DNA of 64,000 nucleotides from the NCBI RefSeq assembly GCF_024509525.1, contig NZ_JAMWEM010000009.1, positions 18,015-82,014 of the forward strand, given 5' to 3'. Under the pieces are notes generated by a model. That model did not search any database, was not told where the DNA came from, and was given only the letters and a program-made list of their open reading frames with translations. Source of the stretch: Streptococcus suis (lineage in GTDB: Bacteria > Bacillota > Bacilli > Lactobacillales > Streptococcaceae). Below, piece after piece: positions 56,767-64,000 of the stretch. Within the stretch, counting starts at the first letter, position 1; each line of letters opens with the position of its first letter. The translations under genes were made by a program, and so were the position numbers.

Positions 56767-57585
56767 ATGGAAAAACATTATAAGCTACAAAATGAAACAG
56801 AATTACACATCTTTACAAATGACGAATCAAGTTTTATGGTTACGGCGACCTTAATCATTAAAAATGGCAAGGCTCTCCTTGTAGGTTCAGGGTTTAAACA
56901 ATCAGAAGGAGAGCGAATTGTTCGCTATTTACAAGACGCGCAACTGACATTAGAAAAAATCTTTATCATTCAAGGGGATCCAGACTATTATTTTGCTCTT
57001 GAGCCTATCAAAAAATCATTCCCAGAAGTCATTGTCTATGCAACGTCTTATGTTATCGACCATATTTTAAAAACTGTATCAAAAAAATTACAGGTATGGG
57101 GAGGCTCTTTAGGTGACCAAGCTCCTAAAAATATTATTTTACCAGCGCTCATTCAAGAATCTACATTAGAATTTGAAGGTGATAAATGGGAATTTTTCGG
57201 TAGTGAACCAAGTCAAATCAATCTTTGGAATGCAGAAACCAAAACCATTATTGGCGGTATCAATACCTTTAATCAAATTCACCTCTTCTTAGCAGATTCA
57301 CAAACTACCGAGAAATTGAAAGCCTGGCAAGATCGATTAAAAGATATGAAGGCACTGGATGCCTCTCTCATTATTCCAGGTCATGCAGATAGTGAAGGTT
57401 CATTTGATTCTCAAGCACTTGATTTTTCAATCGCCTATATTGAAGTAGCAATCAAATTAAAAAAAGAAGTCAAGGACTCAGCTACTTTTATCGCTAAAAT
57501 GAAAGAAAAATTCCCTAATCTTCGTAACGAGGCAGTCTTGGAATTGAGTGCTAAAGTCTTAACCGGTGAAATACCATGGGGGTAA
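56767..57585 (+). CDS. Metallo-beta-lactamase-fold protein with degraded metal site
   Basis: 272 residues. The MBL fold is recognisable by order of segments, with IIPGHADSEGS late in the chain, but the metal motif HxHxDH reads QGDPDY (residues ~69-74). It therefore probably does not bind the usual two metals. 15 bp after the DsbA-like gene, in the same operon. Role unknown. Confidence 0.75.
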   Translation: MEKHYKLQNETELHIFTNDESSFMVTATLIIKNGKALLVGSGFKQSEGERIVRYLQDAQLTLEKIFIIQGDPDYYFALEPIKKSFPEVIVYATSYVIDHILKTVSKKLQVWGGSLGDQAPKNIILPALIQESTLEFEGDKWEFFGSEPSQINLWNAETKTIIGGINTFNQIHLFLADSQTTEKLKAWQDRLKDMKALDASLIIPGHADSEGSFDSQALDFSIAYIEVAIKLKKEVKDSATFIAKMKEKFPNLRNEAVLELSAKVLTGEIPWG

Positions 57586-57588
57586 TGT

Positions 57589-57990
57589 ATGTCAAACAAT
57601 CAATTATATAAAAATATTTTAGATGAAACTTATCTAGCTACTGCTCAAGGTCGAATAGAAGATTTCAAGAGCCATTTGGCTGCTGATGTCTCTTGGACAG
57701 AAGCTGCAGGCTTTCCCTATGCTGGTACCTATATCGGTCCAGATGCAGTGATTGAAAACGTCCATGCAAGACTAGGTTCTGAATGGACCAATTATAGTGC
57801 CACACCTGTTGATTACGCCTTTTCAGGAAACCGTGTCATGGTTTATGGCTACTACAAGGGAACCTACAACCTTACCGAGAAATCCTTTCAAGCAGACTTT
57901 GTCCATATTTACGATTTTAATGCTGAAAATAAAATTACACACTTTATCCAAATCGTAGATAGCGCACTTGTTGAGAAAGCTATGAGATAA
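57589..57990 (+). CDS. SnoaL/NTF2-like family protein
   Basis: 133 residues with the NTF2-like cone fold pattern (ILDETYLATAQGRIEDFKSHLAADVSWTEAAGFPYAGTYIGPDAV). These small proteins bind or isomerise hydrophobic small molecules. 3 bp after the MBL-like gene; last gene of the island. Confidence 0.85.
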   Translation: MSNNQLYKNILDETYLATAQGRIEDFKSHLAADVSWTEAAGFPYAGTYIGPDAVIENVHARLGSEWTNYSATPVDYAFSGNRVMVYGYYKGTYNLTEKSFQADFVHIYDFNAENKITHFIQIVDSALVEKAMR

Positions 57991-58091
57991 AAATCAATTT
58001 TCAAAAGTCTATTCGTCACATATTACTTCACCAAAAGATACTAAGTAACTCGAAAAATCCTATAAATTGTATCAGAAAGTCAGGTATTTCC

Positions 58092-58937
58092 ATGTACAAT
58101 TCCCAATTTGAACTGGGCCATGTTGCCCTTAATGTCCGCGATTTAGAACTCCAAAGCCTGTTTTACCAGCAGGTATTGGGCCTCCAAGTTCTAACTGAAA
58201 ACTCTAAACAGATTGACCTAGGTGTTGGAAAAAACATCCTTATTCGCCTGATTCAAACAGAGCAGAAAGGTGAAGTTAGCCACAGCTACGGACTCTACCA
58301 CTTAGCCATTGTCCTACCTAGCCGTGAGGACCTAGGGACCATTTTCCGCCACTTTATCGACAACAAAGTTCCCCTCCAAGGCGCCAGCGACCACGGTTAC
58401 AGCGAAGCCATTTACCTAGCTGACACCGAAGGCAATGGCATCGAGGTTTACCGCGACCTCCCACAAGACTCTTGGGATGTCCGCCCAGATGGACGAATTG
58501 TTGGCATCACTGAGCCTATGGATGCTGAAACGATCTATGCTTTAGGGAAAAAAGCTGACGCAGCCTATCAGATGCCAGCTGGCAGTCGCATGGGGCATGT
58601 CCACCTGTCCGTCCGAGAAAGCTCCGCTTCTAGCCGATTCTACCAAGAGGTCCTAGCTGTCGAGGATAAATTCTCGGTCCCATCTGCAGCTTGGCTAGCC
58701 TCAGGTGACTATCATCACCACCTAGCGGTCAATGAATGGGGAGGAAAAAATCTAGAAACCAGACAAGAAGGCATGCCAGGCCTTGCCTACTATACCGTCA
58801 TTTACAAAGACGCCCAAGCCTACCAAGCCACTATCAAGCGAGCACAGGCTACCAATCTCTCCCTTGCATTTGCCAATCAAGAAACAGCTTTTGTTGATAT
58901 AGACGGCATCAAAACAAAGCTGATATTCACTCCTTAA
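58092..58937 (+). CDS. Two-domain VOC-family dioxygenase-like protein (CatE type)
   Basis: 281 residues with two glyoxalase/VOC halves: GHVALNVRDLELQSLFYQQVLGL...GIEVYRD and GHVHLSVRESSASSRFYQEVL. Metal ligands H and E are visible in both places. Similar to Bacillus CatE, an HxlR-controlled catechol dioxygenase, which fits its place after the HxlR island, though it is 100 bp away and may have its own promoter. Confidence 0.88.
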   Translation: MYNSQFELGHVALNVRDLELQSLFYQQVLGLQVLTENSKQIDLGVGKNILIRLIQTEQKGEVSHSYGLYHLAIVLPSREDLGTIFRHFIDNKVPLQGASDHGYSEAIYLADTEGNGIEVYRDLPQDSWDVRPDGRIVGITEPMDAETIYALGKKADAAYQMPAGSRMGHVHLSVRESSASSRFYQEVLAVEDKFSVPSAAWLASGDYHHHLAVNEWGGKNLETRQEGMPGLAYYTVIYKDAQAYQATIKRAQATNLSLAFANQETAFVDIDGIKTKLIFTP

Positions 58938-58945
58938 AATGCATA

Positions 58946-58999
58946 AGAAAAGACTTACCAGTCAGCACAACGACTCTCCTTGGTAAATCTTTTTCTTAA
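58946..58999 (+). terminator. Terminator of the VOC gene
   Basis: AAGAAAAGA-TTACCA pairs with TGGTAA-TCTTTTTCTT around a ~20-nt loop; convergent with pflA. Confidence 0.65.
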
Positions 59000-59012
59000 T
59001 GATAAGGTAATA

Positions 59013-59804
59013 CTATCCCTTAATTCTGTTCAAATATTCTTGATAGGTTTCTGTTTCCATGAGCTTCTTGGCATTCAAGACCCGTTCTTTTGATGGTGGT
59101 TTTGTCCCCTCTAGCGGATAAGGCCGGCCTAATTCCCGCCATTTGAACTCGCCGAGATTGTGATAAGGCAGAACTTCAAACCGTTCTACATTTGTCAGGG
59201 TTTTGACAAATGTACCCAGTTCAATCAGGTCCTCATCTCGGTCAGTCAAATTCGGTACCAAGACATGCCGAATCCAGACAGGTTTGCCAATATCAGATAG
59301 ATAACGGGCACATTCTAGAATGGTTTTATTGCTATGACCCGTGACAATTCGGTGCTGATCTGGATTGATTTCCTTAATATCCAAAAGCACCAAGTCTGTC
59401 ACTTCCATGAGGCGATTGTATTTTTCCAAATAACGCTCGGTCGATCGGAAGGTCAGAGCACAGGTATCCAGCGTTGTATGGATGCCTTTTTCTTTGGCCA
59501 AGGTAAAGAGGGCAATCAAAAAGTCAATCTGAATAGTCGCTTCGCCACCAGAAACGGTGATACCACCTTCCTTACCCCAAAACATCCGAAAACGCAGGGC
59601 TTCATTGAGTACATCTTCCGCAGTCCGCTCGGTCGCAGCAGGATTGACCAAATCCCAAGTATCTGGATTGTGGCAGTACTGGCACCGCATATGACAGCCC
59701 TGCATGAACACCACAAACCGCACACCTGGACCGTCTACAGAGCCAAAACTCTCTGTCGAATGCACCAAACCTGTTACTTTTCTGTAATCAATTTCTGTCA
59801 TCAT
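59013..59804 (-). CDS. pflA: Pyruvate formate-lyase activating enzyme
   Basis: 263 residues. Radical-SAM motif CHMRCQYCHNPDTWD (CxxxCxxC) and ITVSGGEATIQ. It installs the glycyl radical on pyruvate formate-lyase under anaerobic conditions. Starts at ATG 59804 or 59801. The promoter overlaps a cre-like site. Confidence 0.96.
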   Translation of the reverse strand: MMTEIDYRKVTGLVHSTESFGSVDGPGVRFVVFMQGCHMRCQYCHNPDTWDLVNPAATERTAEDVLNEALRFRMFWGKEGGITVSGGEATIQIDFLIALFTLAKEKGIHTTLDTCALTFRSTERYLEKYNRLMEVTDLVLLDIKEINPDQHRIVTGHSNKTILECARYLSDIGKPVWIRHVLVPNLTDRDEDLIELGTFVKTLTNVERFEVLPYHNLGEFKWRELGRPYPLEGTKPPSKERVLNAKKLMETETYQEYLNRIKG

Positions 59805-59829
59805 CTCAACCTCATCACTTTATAGGAAT

Positions 59830-59858
59830 AGTATATCACAAAAGTGAAAACGCTTCTA
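59830..59858 (-). promoter_or_regulatory. pflA promoter with cre-like site
   Basis: Minus strand extended -10 TGATATACT (-10 at 59830-59835). On the + strand TGAAAACGCTTCTA (59845-59858) fits the CcpA cre consensus with one mismatch and covers the -35 position. Confidence 0.55.
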
Positions 59859-59930
59859 TCATTCAGTACTACAAGAATTTTATTAGAAAATGAAATAAAC
59901 AATTACTATTCATTTTTACTTTTTTTTTTT

Positions 59931-59959
59931 TTGCACAACTGGTAAAATTATGGTATGAT
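59931..59959 (+). promoter_or_regulatory. Promoter of pepO
   Basis: -35 TTGCAC (59931-59936), 17-bp spacer, -10 TATGAT (59954-59959), after a T-run of 12 or more. Confidence 0.75.
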
Positions 59960-60009
59960 ATTTTATGTTTTAACAAACAATTCTATCTATTAGAAAAGGA
60001 GATTGCCCT

Positions 60010-62016
60010 ATGGGGAAAAAGAAAAAGATTATCCTATCCTCTTTAGGAATAGGAATTACTGCCATTCTCGCTGCTGGCGGATTTATCTATTGGAACGCGA
60101 CCAAAGAAGTTTCATTTGATAAAAATGCTACTGTCCAATCTAATTTTTATCAGGCTATAAATAAGTCATGGTTAGAAACAGCAAGGATTGATTCAGACAT
60201 GCCATTCCAGAGCGTCTTGTTAGAAAGACAAGAAACTATTTTTAACCAATTATCTGAAGACTTAACACAACTTACTCAAAACCAGGAATCACTAACATCT
60301 AACGATCAAAAAGAATTGGTTTCACTCTATCAGCTAGCAACTGATTTTGAGAAAAGAGAAAAAGATGGATTAGCTCCTTTAAAGGAATATATTTCTAAGT
60401 TGGAACGATTAGAGAACTTCGAACAATTTCTTGAACAGAAAAAGGAACTATATCTTGATTCATATACCCTACCTTTCTACATCTCAGTCTCACCTGACTC
60501 ACGTAATTCTAACAAAAAAATAATGACAATTGGGGCTCCTTCTGCTATCTTGCCTGACACTACTTACTATGAAGACGATTCTAGCAAAGAACAGATTTTA
60601 TCCTTATTTGAAGCGTCTACCCTTAAATCACTCAAAGCCTATGGTTATACCGAAAAAGAGGCTAAAAATTTAATTAAGAAGACCCTTGCTTTTGATGAAC
60701 AACTTGTTCCCTATTTGATGTCCAACGAGGAAGCCAGCGATGCAGCAAATTTAATCCATATTACTTCTATTACAGACCTTGACAAGCAAACTGGAACAGT
60801 TTTATTAGGAACCTTTGCCAATGATTTAGTTGCAGCTGATATTTCCGAAGTCAACATCGAAAACACAAAGTTCATTGAATCCTTTGACAAAATCGTTCAT
60901 CCAGACAATTTTGAGCTAATCAAAGCTTGGATGATTGTTAATAATATCCTAAGTAACTCTACACTTCTTACAGAAGAATTCAGACAGGCAAGTTCTGACT
61001 ATGATTTAGCCTTAAGCGGAACCAGTGAATTACTACCAAAAGAAAAAGTTGCCACTCAGCAAGCCATTGGTGTGTTTTCTGAAACAGTCAGCGTTTACTA
61101 TGGTAATAAGTATTTTGGAAAAAATGCCAAACACGATGTAACAAAAATGATTGATTCTATCTTGGCTGTTTACAAGGAACGCTTACAAAACAATACTTGG
61201 CTATCTGACTCAACCAAAAAAACAGCAATCGAAAAATTGGATAACATGAATTATTACATTGGCTACCCAGAGACTGTTTCGGAGTTAACCTCACAATATA
61301 AAATTGATAAGAATAGTAGTTATTTTGATAATTTAAGAGAGATTAGTCGGATGGATTTAGCCTATCTTTTGGATAATTTCTCAAATCCGATTGACAAGAG
61401 TAGTTGGATTGCTCCTGCTTTTCAAGTGAATGCATTCTATGCACCAAGCACGAATTCTATCTATTTCCCAGCTGCTATTCTGAATGAACCCATGTATAGC
61501 GAAAAACAATCCTTAGCAGAAAATTATGGTGGTATCGGTGCAGTTATCGGGCACGAAATTACCCATGCCTTTGATAACAATGGTGCAAAGTACGATAAAG
61601 ACGGTAACTACGTCGAATGGTGGACTGCTGAAGACTATGCTGCATTTGAACTTAGAACCGAGGAAATGGTTCAACTATTTGATGGTATTGAAATCTATGA
61701 CAAAAAAGTCAATGGTAAAATGACTGTCAGTGAAAATATCGCAGATGCAGGGGGATTGTCTGCAAGTCTAGAAGCCTTAATAAAAGCAGATCCGACTGTT
61801 GATAAAAAAGAATTTTTTGAATCTTGGGCTAAAATCTGGGCACAAAAAGAAAGACTACAATATGCTCAATTACTGCTTGATGTAGATACACATTCTCCTA
61901 ATGAACTGCGGGTGAATGTCCAACTTAAAAATATGGATGCCTTTTATCAGACTTATCAAATCAATGAGACTGATGCCATGTATTTACCTGAAGAAGAAAG
62001 AGTTACCATTTGGTAA
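60010..62016 (+). CDS. pepO: M13-family endopeptidase PepO
   Basis: 668 residues. An N-terminal hydrophobic segment (ILSSLGIGITAILAAGGFIYW) anchors or exports it. Substrate motif VNAFY, zinc motif VIGHEITHAFD (HExxH), ENIADAGG (third ligand) and the C-terminal ending W. Streptococcal PepO proteins act on peptides and can bind host plasminogen and complement factors; here only the peptidase role is certain. Confidence 0.95.
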   Translation: MGKKKKIILSSLGIGITAILAAGGFIYWNATKEVSFDKNATVQSNFYQAINKSWLETARIDSDMPFQSVLLERQETIFNQLSEDLTQLTQNQESLTSNDQKELVSLYQLATDFEKREKDGLAPLKEYISKLERLENFEQFLEQKKELYLDSYTLPFYISVSPDSRNSNKKIMTIGAPSAILPDTTYYEDDSSKEQILSLFEASTLKSLKAYGYTEKEAKNLIKKTLAFDEQLVPYLMSNEEASDAANLIHITSITDLDKQTGTVLLGTFANDLVAADISEVNIENTKFIESFDKIVHPDNFELIKAWMIVNNILSNSTLLTEEFRQASSDYDLALSGTSELLPKEKVATQQAIGVFSETVSVYYGNKYFGKNAKHDVTKMIDSILAVYKERLQNNTWLSDSTKKTAIEKLDNMNYYIGYPETVSELTSQYKIDKNSSYFDNLREISRMDLAYLLDNFSNPIDKSSWIAPAFQVNAFYAPSTNSIYFPAAILNEPMYSEKQSLAENYGGIGAVIGHEITHAFDNNGAKYDKDGNYVEWWTAEDYAAFELRTEEMVQLFDGIEIYDKKVNGKMTVSENIADAGGLSASLEALIKADPTVDKKEFFESWAKIWAQKERLQYAQLLLDVDTHSPNELRVNVQLKNMDAFYQTYQINETDAMYLPEEERVTIW

Positions 62017-62020
62017 TATT

Positions 62021-62058
62021 GAAAACGGACAAGTAGTTGTACTTGTTCGTTTTCTCTT
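62021..62058 (+). terminator. Terminator of pepO
   Basis: GAAAACGGACAAGTA-GTT-... pairs with GTACTTGTTCGTTTTC (one GU pair), followed by TCTTTA. Confidence 0.8.
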
Positions 62059-62059
62059 T

Positions 62060-62405
62060 ATATGCAGCTTGTATCTTTAACGGGAGTAGGAAGAACTCGA
62101 CTGATCTAAAAAGGGTCCCCCTCATTTCCAAATATGTAGATTCGGTTTTCTATGGTCACTTTCTTATTTTTAGCTGAGCAGCTGAAATACCTCGCCCCCC
62201 TTATTTTTAGGCTCAGGTACGAATAGTCCACTGGACTAGTTTGATACAAACTTCATTTGTTTTATTTCCTCACTCAAACAGTCACTACTCTGACTGTTTG
62301 ACCTCCCCCCTCGTATAGCTCCAAAGGTTCGGGGAACCTTTGGAGCTAGTTTGATTATAATTTTCATTGAGTATTATACAGTACCGATACATTCACATCA
62401 TTCCA
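62060..62405. repeat. Non-coding block of repeats and hairpins between pepO and the CorC gene (includes copy B)
   Basis: No gene seen. Copy B of the dispersed repeat (62078-62170) is in reverse orientation and carries the 17-mer shared with copy A. Further on are three inverted repeats: TAGTCC-ACT-GGACTA, CAAACAGTCA-CTACTC-TGACTGTTTG (62275-62300) and a perfect 14-bp hairpin (62317-62347, loop GGG). On the minus strand it starts TACTCAATGAAAAT, a word known from RUP-like mobile repeats of streptococci. Confidence 0.7.
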
Positions 62406-62409
62406 AAAA

Positions 62410-62435
62410 AACCAGCCGCTCAATAGCAACTGGCT
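62410..62435 (-). terminator. Probable terminator of the CorC-like gene
   Basis: Minus strand: AGCCAG ... CTGGTT (one GU pair) followed by TTTTTT. Confidence 0.55.
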
Positions 62436-62440
62436 CGATT

Positions 62441-63775
62441 TTATTCTTCTGTTTCTTCCTGCTCATTTTGTGTAATAAGCAGCTTTAATTTTGTCACGCG
62501 ACCATTTTTCACCTTATCATTGATAAGGACTAAATGCTTCTCCTTACTATCCACTTCAAAGGATACCTTTTCTTCCTGACTTGGAATCGTTCCTACCCCG
62601 GTCAAGTAGTAGCCTGCAATAGTATCGACATCATCGCTTTCTAGCTCTGTTTCGAAATGCTCATTAAAATCATTGAGCGTCATATTCCCCTGGACAATAA
62701 AGGTGTTTTCTGCGATTTCTCGGACAAAAATTTCTGTCTTGTCCGTTTCGTCATCAATTTCACCGACAATTTCTTCCAGCAAATCTTCCAAGGTAACGAG
62801 ACCCGCAACTCCACCATACTCATCTAGTAGGATAGCCATTTGATTTTGGGTATTTCGCAATGATGTCAACAAATCATCCACAAAAATCGTTTCTGGAACA
62901 AAGAGTGGCTCCTGCATAATACGACGAATGTTGAGATTGTCAAAACCATTCGCAAAGGCTTCTGACAAGATTTTCTTGGTGTGAATCAAGCCGATGATAT
63001 TATCTTTATCTCCATCATAAACTGGGATACGTGAAAAATTCTGTTTCAAAATGGCAGCTATAATGGTGTCTGTATCTTCTTCAATATCCACCATGAAAGC
63101 ATCTGTACGGGGAACCATGACCTCACGCGCCATCAGCTCGTCCAGTGAAAACACTCCCTGAAGCATTTCGATTTCTTCCGCATCCAAGGTCTGCTCACTT
63201 TTAGTTAAAATGTATTCAATTTCGTCCCTTGTCATCTGCTCATCCGCATCATCAAAGTTCATAGGTGTGATGCGACTGATGAGATTGGTCGCGGCTGATA
63301 AGAGCCAAACAAAGGGGCTAACAATTTTTCCTAGAAAAATAATCACAGGTGCCGTGACCACTGCCAAATTTTCCTTCATGTTCATAGCGATGCGCTTAGG
63401 ATACAACTCACCCAAAACAATCGAAACAAAGGTCAGCATCGCCAAAGCTAGCCAATAACCTGCTGTTTGAGCTGTAGTTGAGTTTCCCATCCATTTGGCA
63501 AAAACAGCTCCCAAATCATTGGCCAAGCTGGCACCAGAGAGGATGGAAATAAAGGTAATCCCTACCTGAATAGTTGAAAGAAAGTTGTTAGGATTCTCTA
63601 AAACCTGAACTAATCTAATATAACGCTTCTCCCCTTCAGCTGCCTTTTGTTCCACTCGAGAACGATTGAGGGATACAAGGGCCATTTCTGAGGCTGAAAA
63701 GAATGCGTTCAGTAAGGTCAAGAGTAACAGTAATAATAATTGTAAATGAATGGTCTGACTACCAGGGTCTTCCAT
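62441..63775 (-). CDS. Hemolysin-like CNNM/CorC-family membrane protein (DUF21-CBS-CorC_HlyC)
   Basis: 444 residues. Four membrane helices of a DUF21 domain (NAFFSASEMALVSLNRSRVEQ near the start) are followed by two CBS domains (MVPRTDAFMVDIEEDTDTI; LLDEYGGVAGLVTLEDLLEE) and a CorC_HlyC transporter-associated domain. The family is linked to magnesium export. An acidic tail ends the protein. Confidence 0.92.
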   Translation of the reverse strand: MEDPGSQTIHLQLLLLLLLTLLNAFFSASEMALVSLNRSRVEQKAAEGEKRYIRLVQVLENPNNFLSTIQVGITFISILSGASLANDLGAVFAKWMGNSTTAQTAGYWLALAMLTFVSIVLGELYPKRIAMNMKENLAVVTAPVIIFLGKIVSPFVWLLSAATNLISRITPMNFDDADEQMTRDEIEYILTKSEQTLDAEEIEMLQGVFSLDELMAREVMVPRTDAFMVDIEEDTDTIIAAILKQNFSRIPVYDGDKDNIIGLIHTKKILSEAFANGFDNLNIRRIMQEPLFVPETIFVDDLLTSLRNTQNQMAILLDEYGGVAGLVTLEDLLEEIVGEIDDETDKTEIFVREIAENTFIVQGNMTLNDFNEHFETELESDDVDTIAGYYLTGVGTIPSQEEKVSFEVDSKEKHLVLINDKVKNGRVTKLKLLITQNEQEETEE

Positions 63776-63809
63776 GATATTCTCCTATAATAAATTTTAT
63801 AATATTTCT

Positions 63810-63839
63810 ATTATACCATAATTTTTAGAATCTGCTCAA
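63810..63839 (-). promoter_or_regulatory. Promoter of the CorC-like gene
   Basis: Minus strand: -35 TTGAGC (63834-63839), 18-bp spacer, -10 TATAAT (63810-63815) with TG extension. Confidence 0.7.
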
Positions 63840-63882
63840 CTTCTTTCATCAAATCTGTTTACCATTTGTTTACGCTAAATTC

Positions 63883-63957
63883 CCAAAGTAAGTTCTAGTC
63901 TGTCTTAAAAACTGGAAATTAGACTGAGACAAAGAAATAAGGTAGAACTTACTATGG
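63883..63957 (+). repeat. Inverted repeat near the right edge, possible insertion-sequence end
   Basis: CCAAAGTAAGTTCTA (63883-63897) is the inverse of TAGAACTTACTATGG (63943-63957) with one mismatch; an inner pair AGTCT/AGACT extends the fold. Confidence 0.6.
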
Positions 63958-63976
63958 GACAAGTTGGTAACTGACA

Positions 63977-64000
63977 ATGAAAAACAAACACTTAACCCTC
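63977..64000 (+). CDS. Possible start of an IS30-family transposase, cut by the window edge
   Basis: Eight codons, MKNKHLTL, run to the edge. IS30-type transposases often begin MxxKHLTLxDR. No clear ribosome site precedes it, as is common for transposase genes. Too short to be sure. Confidence 0.3.

Noticed and set aside
62218..62225. TACGAATA, a perfect ComX (cin) box
   Set aside because: It lies in a repeat block, lacks the usual T-rich tract, and no gene starts downstream on that strand.

Overview
The window is chromosomal DNA of a low-GC Firmicute, almost certainly a Streptococcus and most likely Streptococcus suis or a close relative. The evidence is the gene set and its order: murC-GNAT-mltG-greA, phpP-stkP, luxS next to rny, mapZ-rlmL-rnpB-gpsB-ypsA with divergent recU-pbp1a, yqeG-yqeH-yhbY-nadD-yqeK-rsfS, and a xerD-like gene in the scpAB operon. 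The species call comes from recognising proteins and was not tested by a search. Most of the window is core genome. I see no prophage, tRNA, rRNA or CRISPR array. The only hint of a mobile element is the first eight codons of a possible IS30-type transposase at the right edge.

Layout. 1-5.3 kb: 3' part of a peptidoglycan O-acetyltransferase gene, a PAP2 phosphatase, ribU under an FMN riboswitch, trmL behind a structured leader with its own terminator, and a peptide-binding lipoprotein. 5.4-11.5 kb: one long overlapping leftward operon (murI, rdgB, yfcE, a CBS gene, xerD-like, scpA, scpB, rluB, yidD). 11.5-20 kb: lysA, a decayed stretch with a small membrane protein, pepC, a Bax inhibitor-1 family protein, an HD protein, a SpoU methylase, acyP-yidC, and a secreted trypsin-like protease with three C-terminal repeats. 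20-33 kb: leftward cell-wall, signalling and translation genes (greA, mltG, GNAT, murC, an unknown disordered protein, stkP, phpP, rsmB, fmt, priA, rpoZ, gmk). 33-43 kb: rny, luxS, mapZ, rlmL-like, rnpB, gpsB, ypsA, recU, pbp1a, rsmG. 43-53 kb: deformylase-like protein, MerR-TipAS regulator, tmcAL, methyltransferase, the rsfS-nadD-yqeH-yqeG operon, cutC and an EamA transporter. 53-64 kb: pepF, an HxlR-controlled redox island, a two-domain VOC protein, pflA, pepO and a CBS/CorC membrane protein.

The strongest non-obvious signal lies in the gap between cutC and yqeG. On the minus strand there is an exact CiaR-type direct repeat (TTTAAG-N5-TTTAAG) exactly 10 bp upstream of a TATACT -10. It is followed by an anti-Shine-Dalgarno/anti-AUG segment and an 11-bp terminator hairpin. 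This is the architecture of a Cia-dependent small RNA (csRNA). Its antisense segment can pair over 13 contiguous bases with the start-codon region of the peptide-binding lipoprotein gene at 5293 in this same window.

Other leads are a promoter-hairpin-hairpin-terminator module ahead of trmL, an HxlR island whose enzymes have lost canonical catalytic residues and which carries a decapitated NTF2-like relic, a deformylase-like protein lacking its catalytic Gln, and an uncharacterised disordered protein between stkP and murC. A dispersed intergenic repeat family is present in at least four copies.
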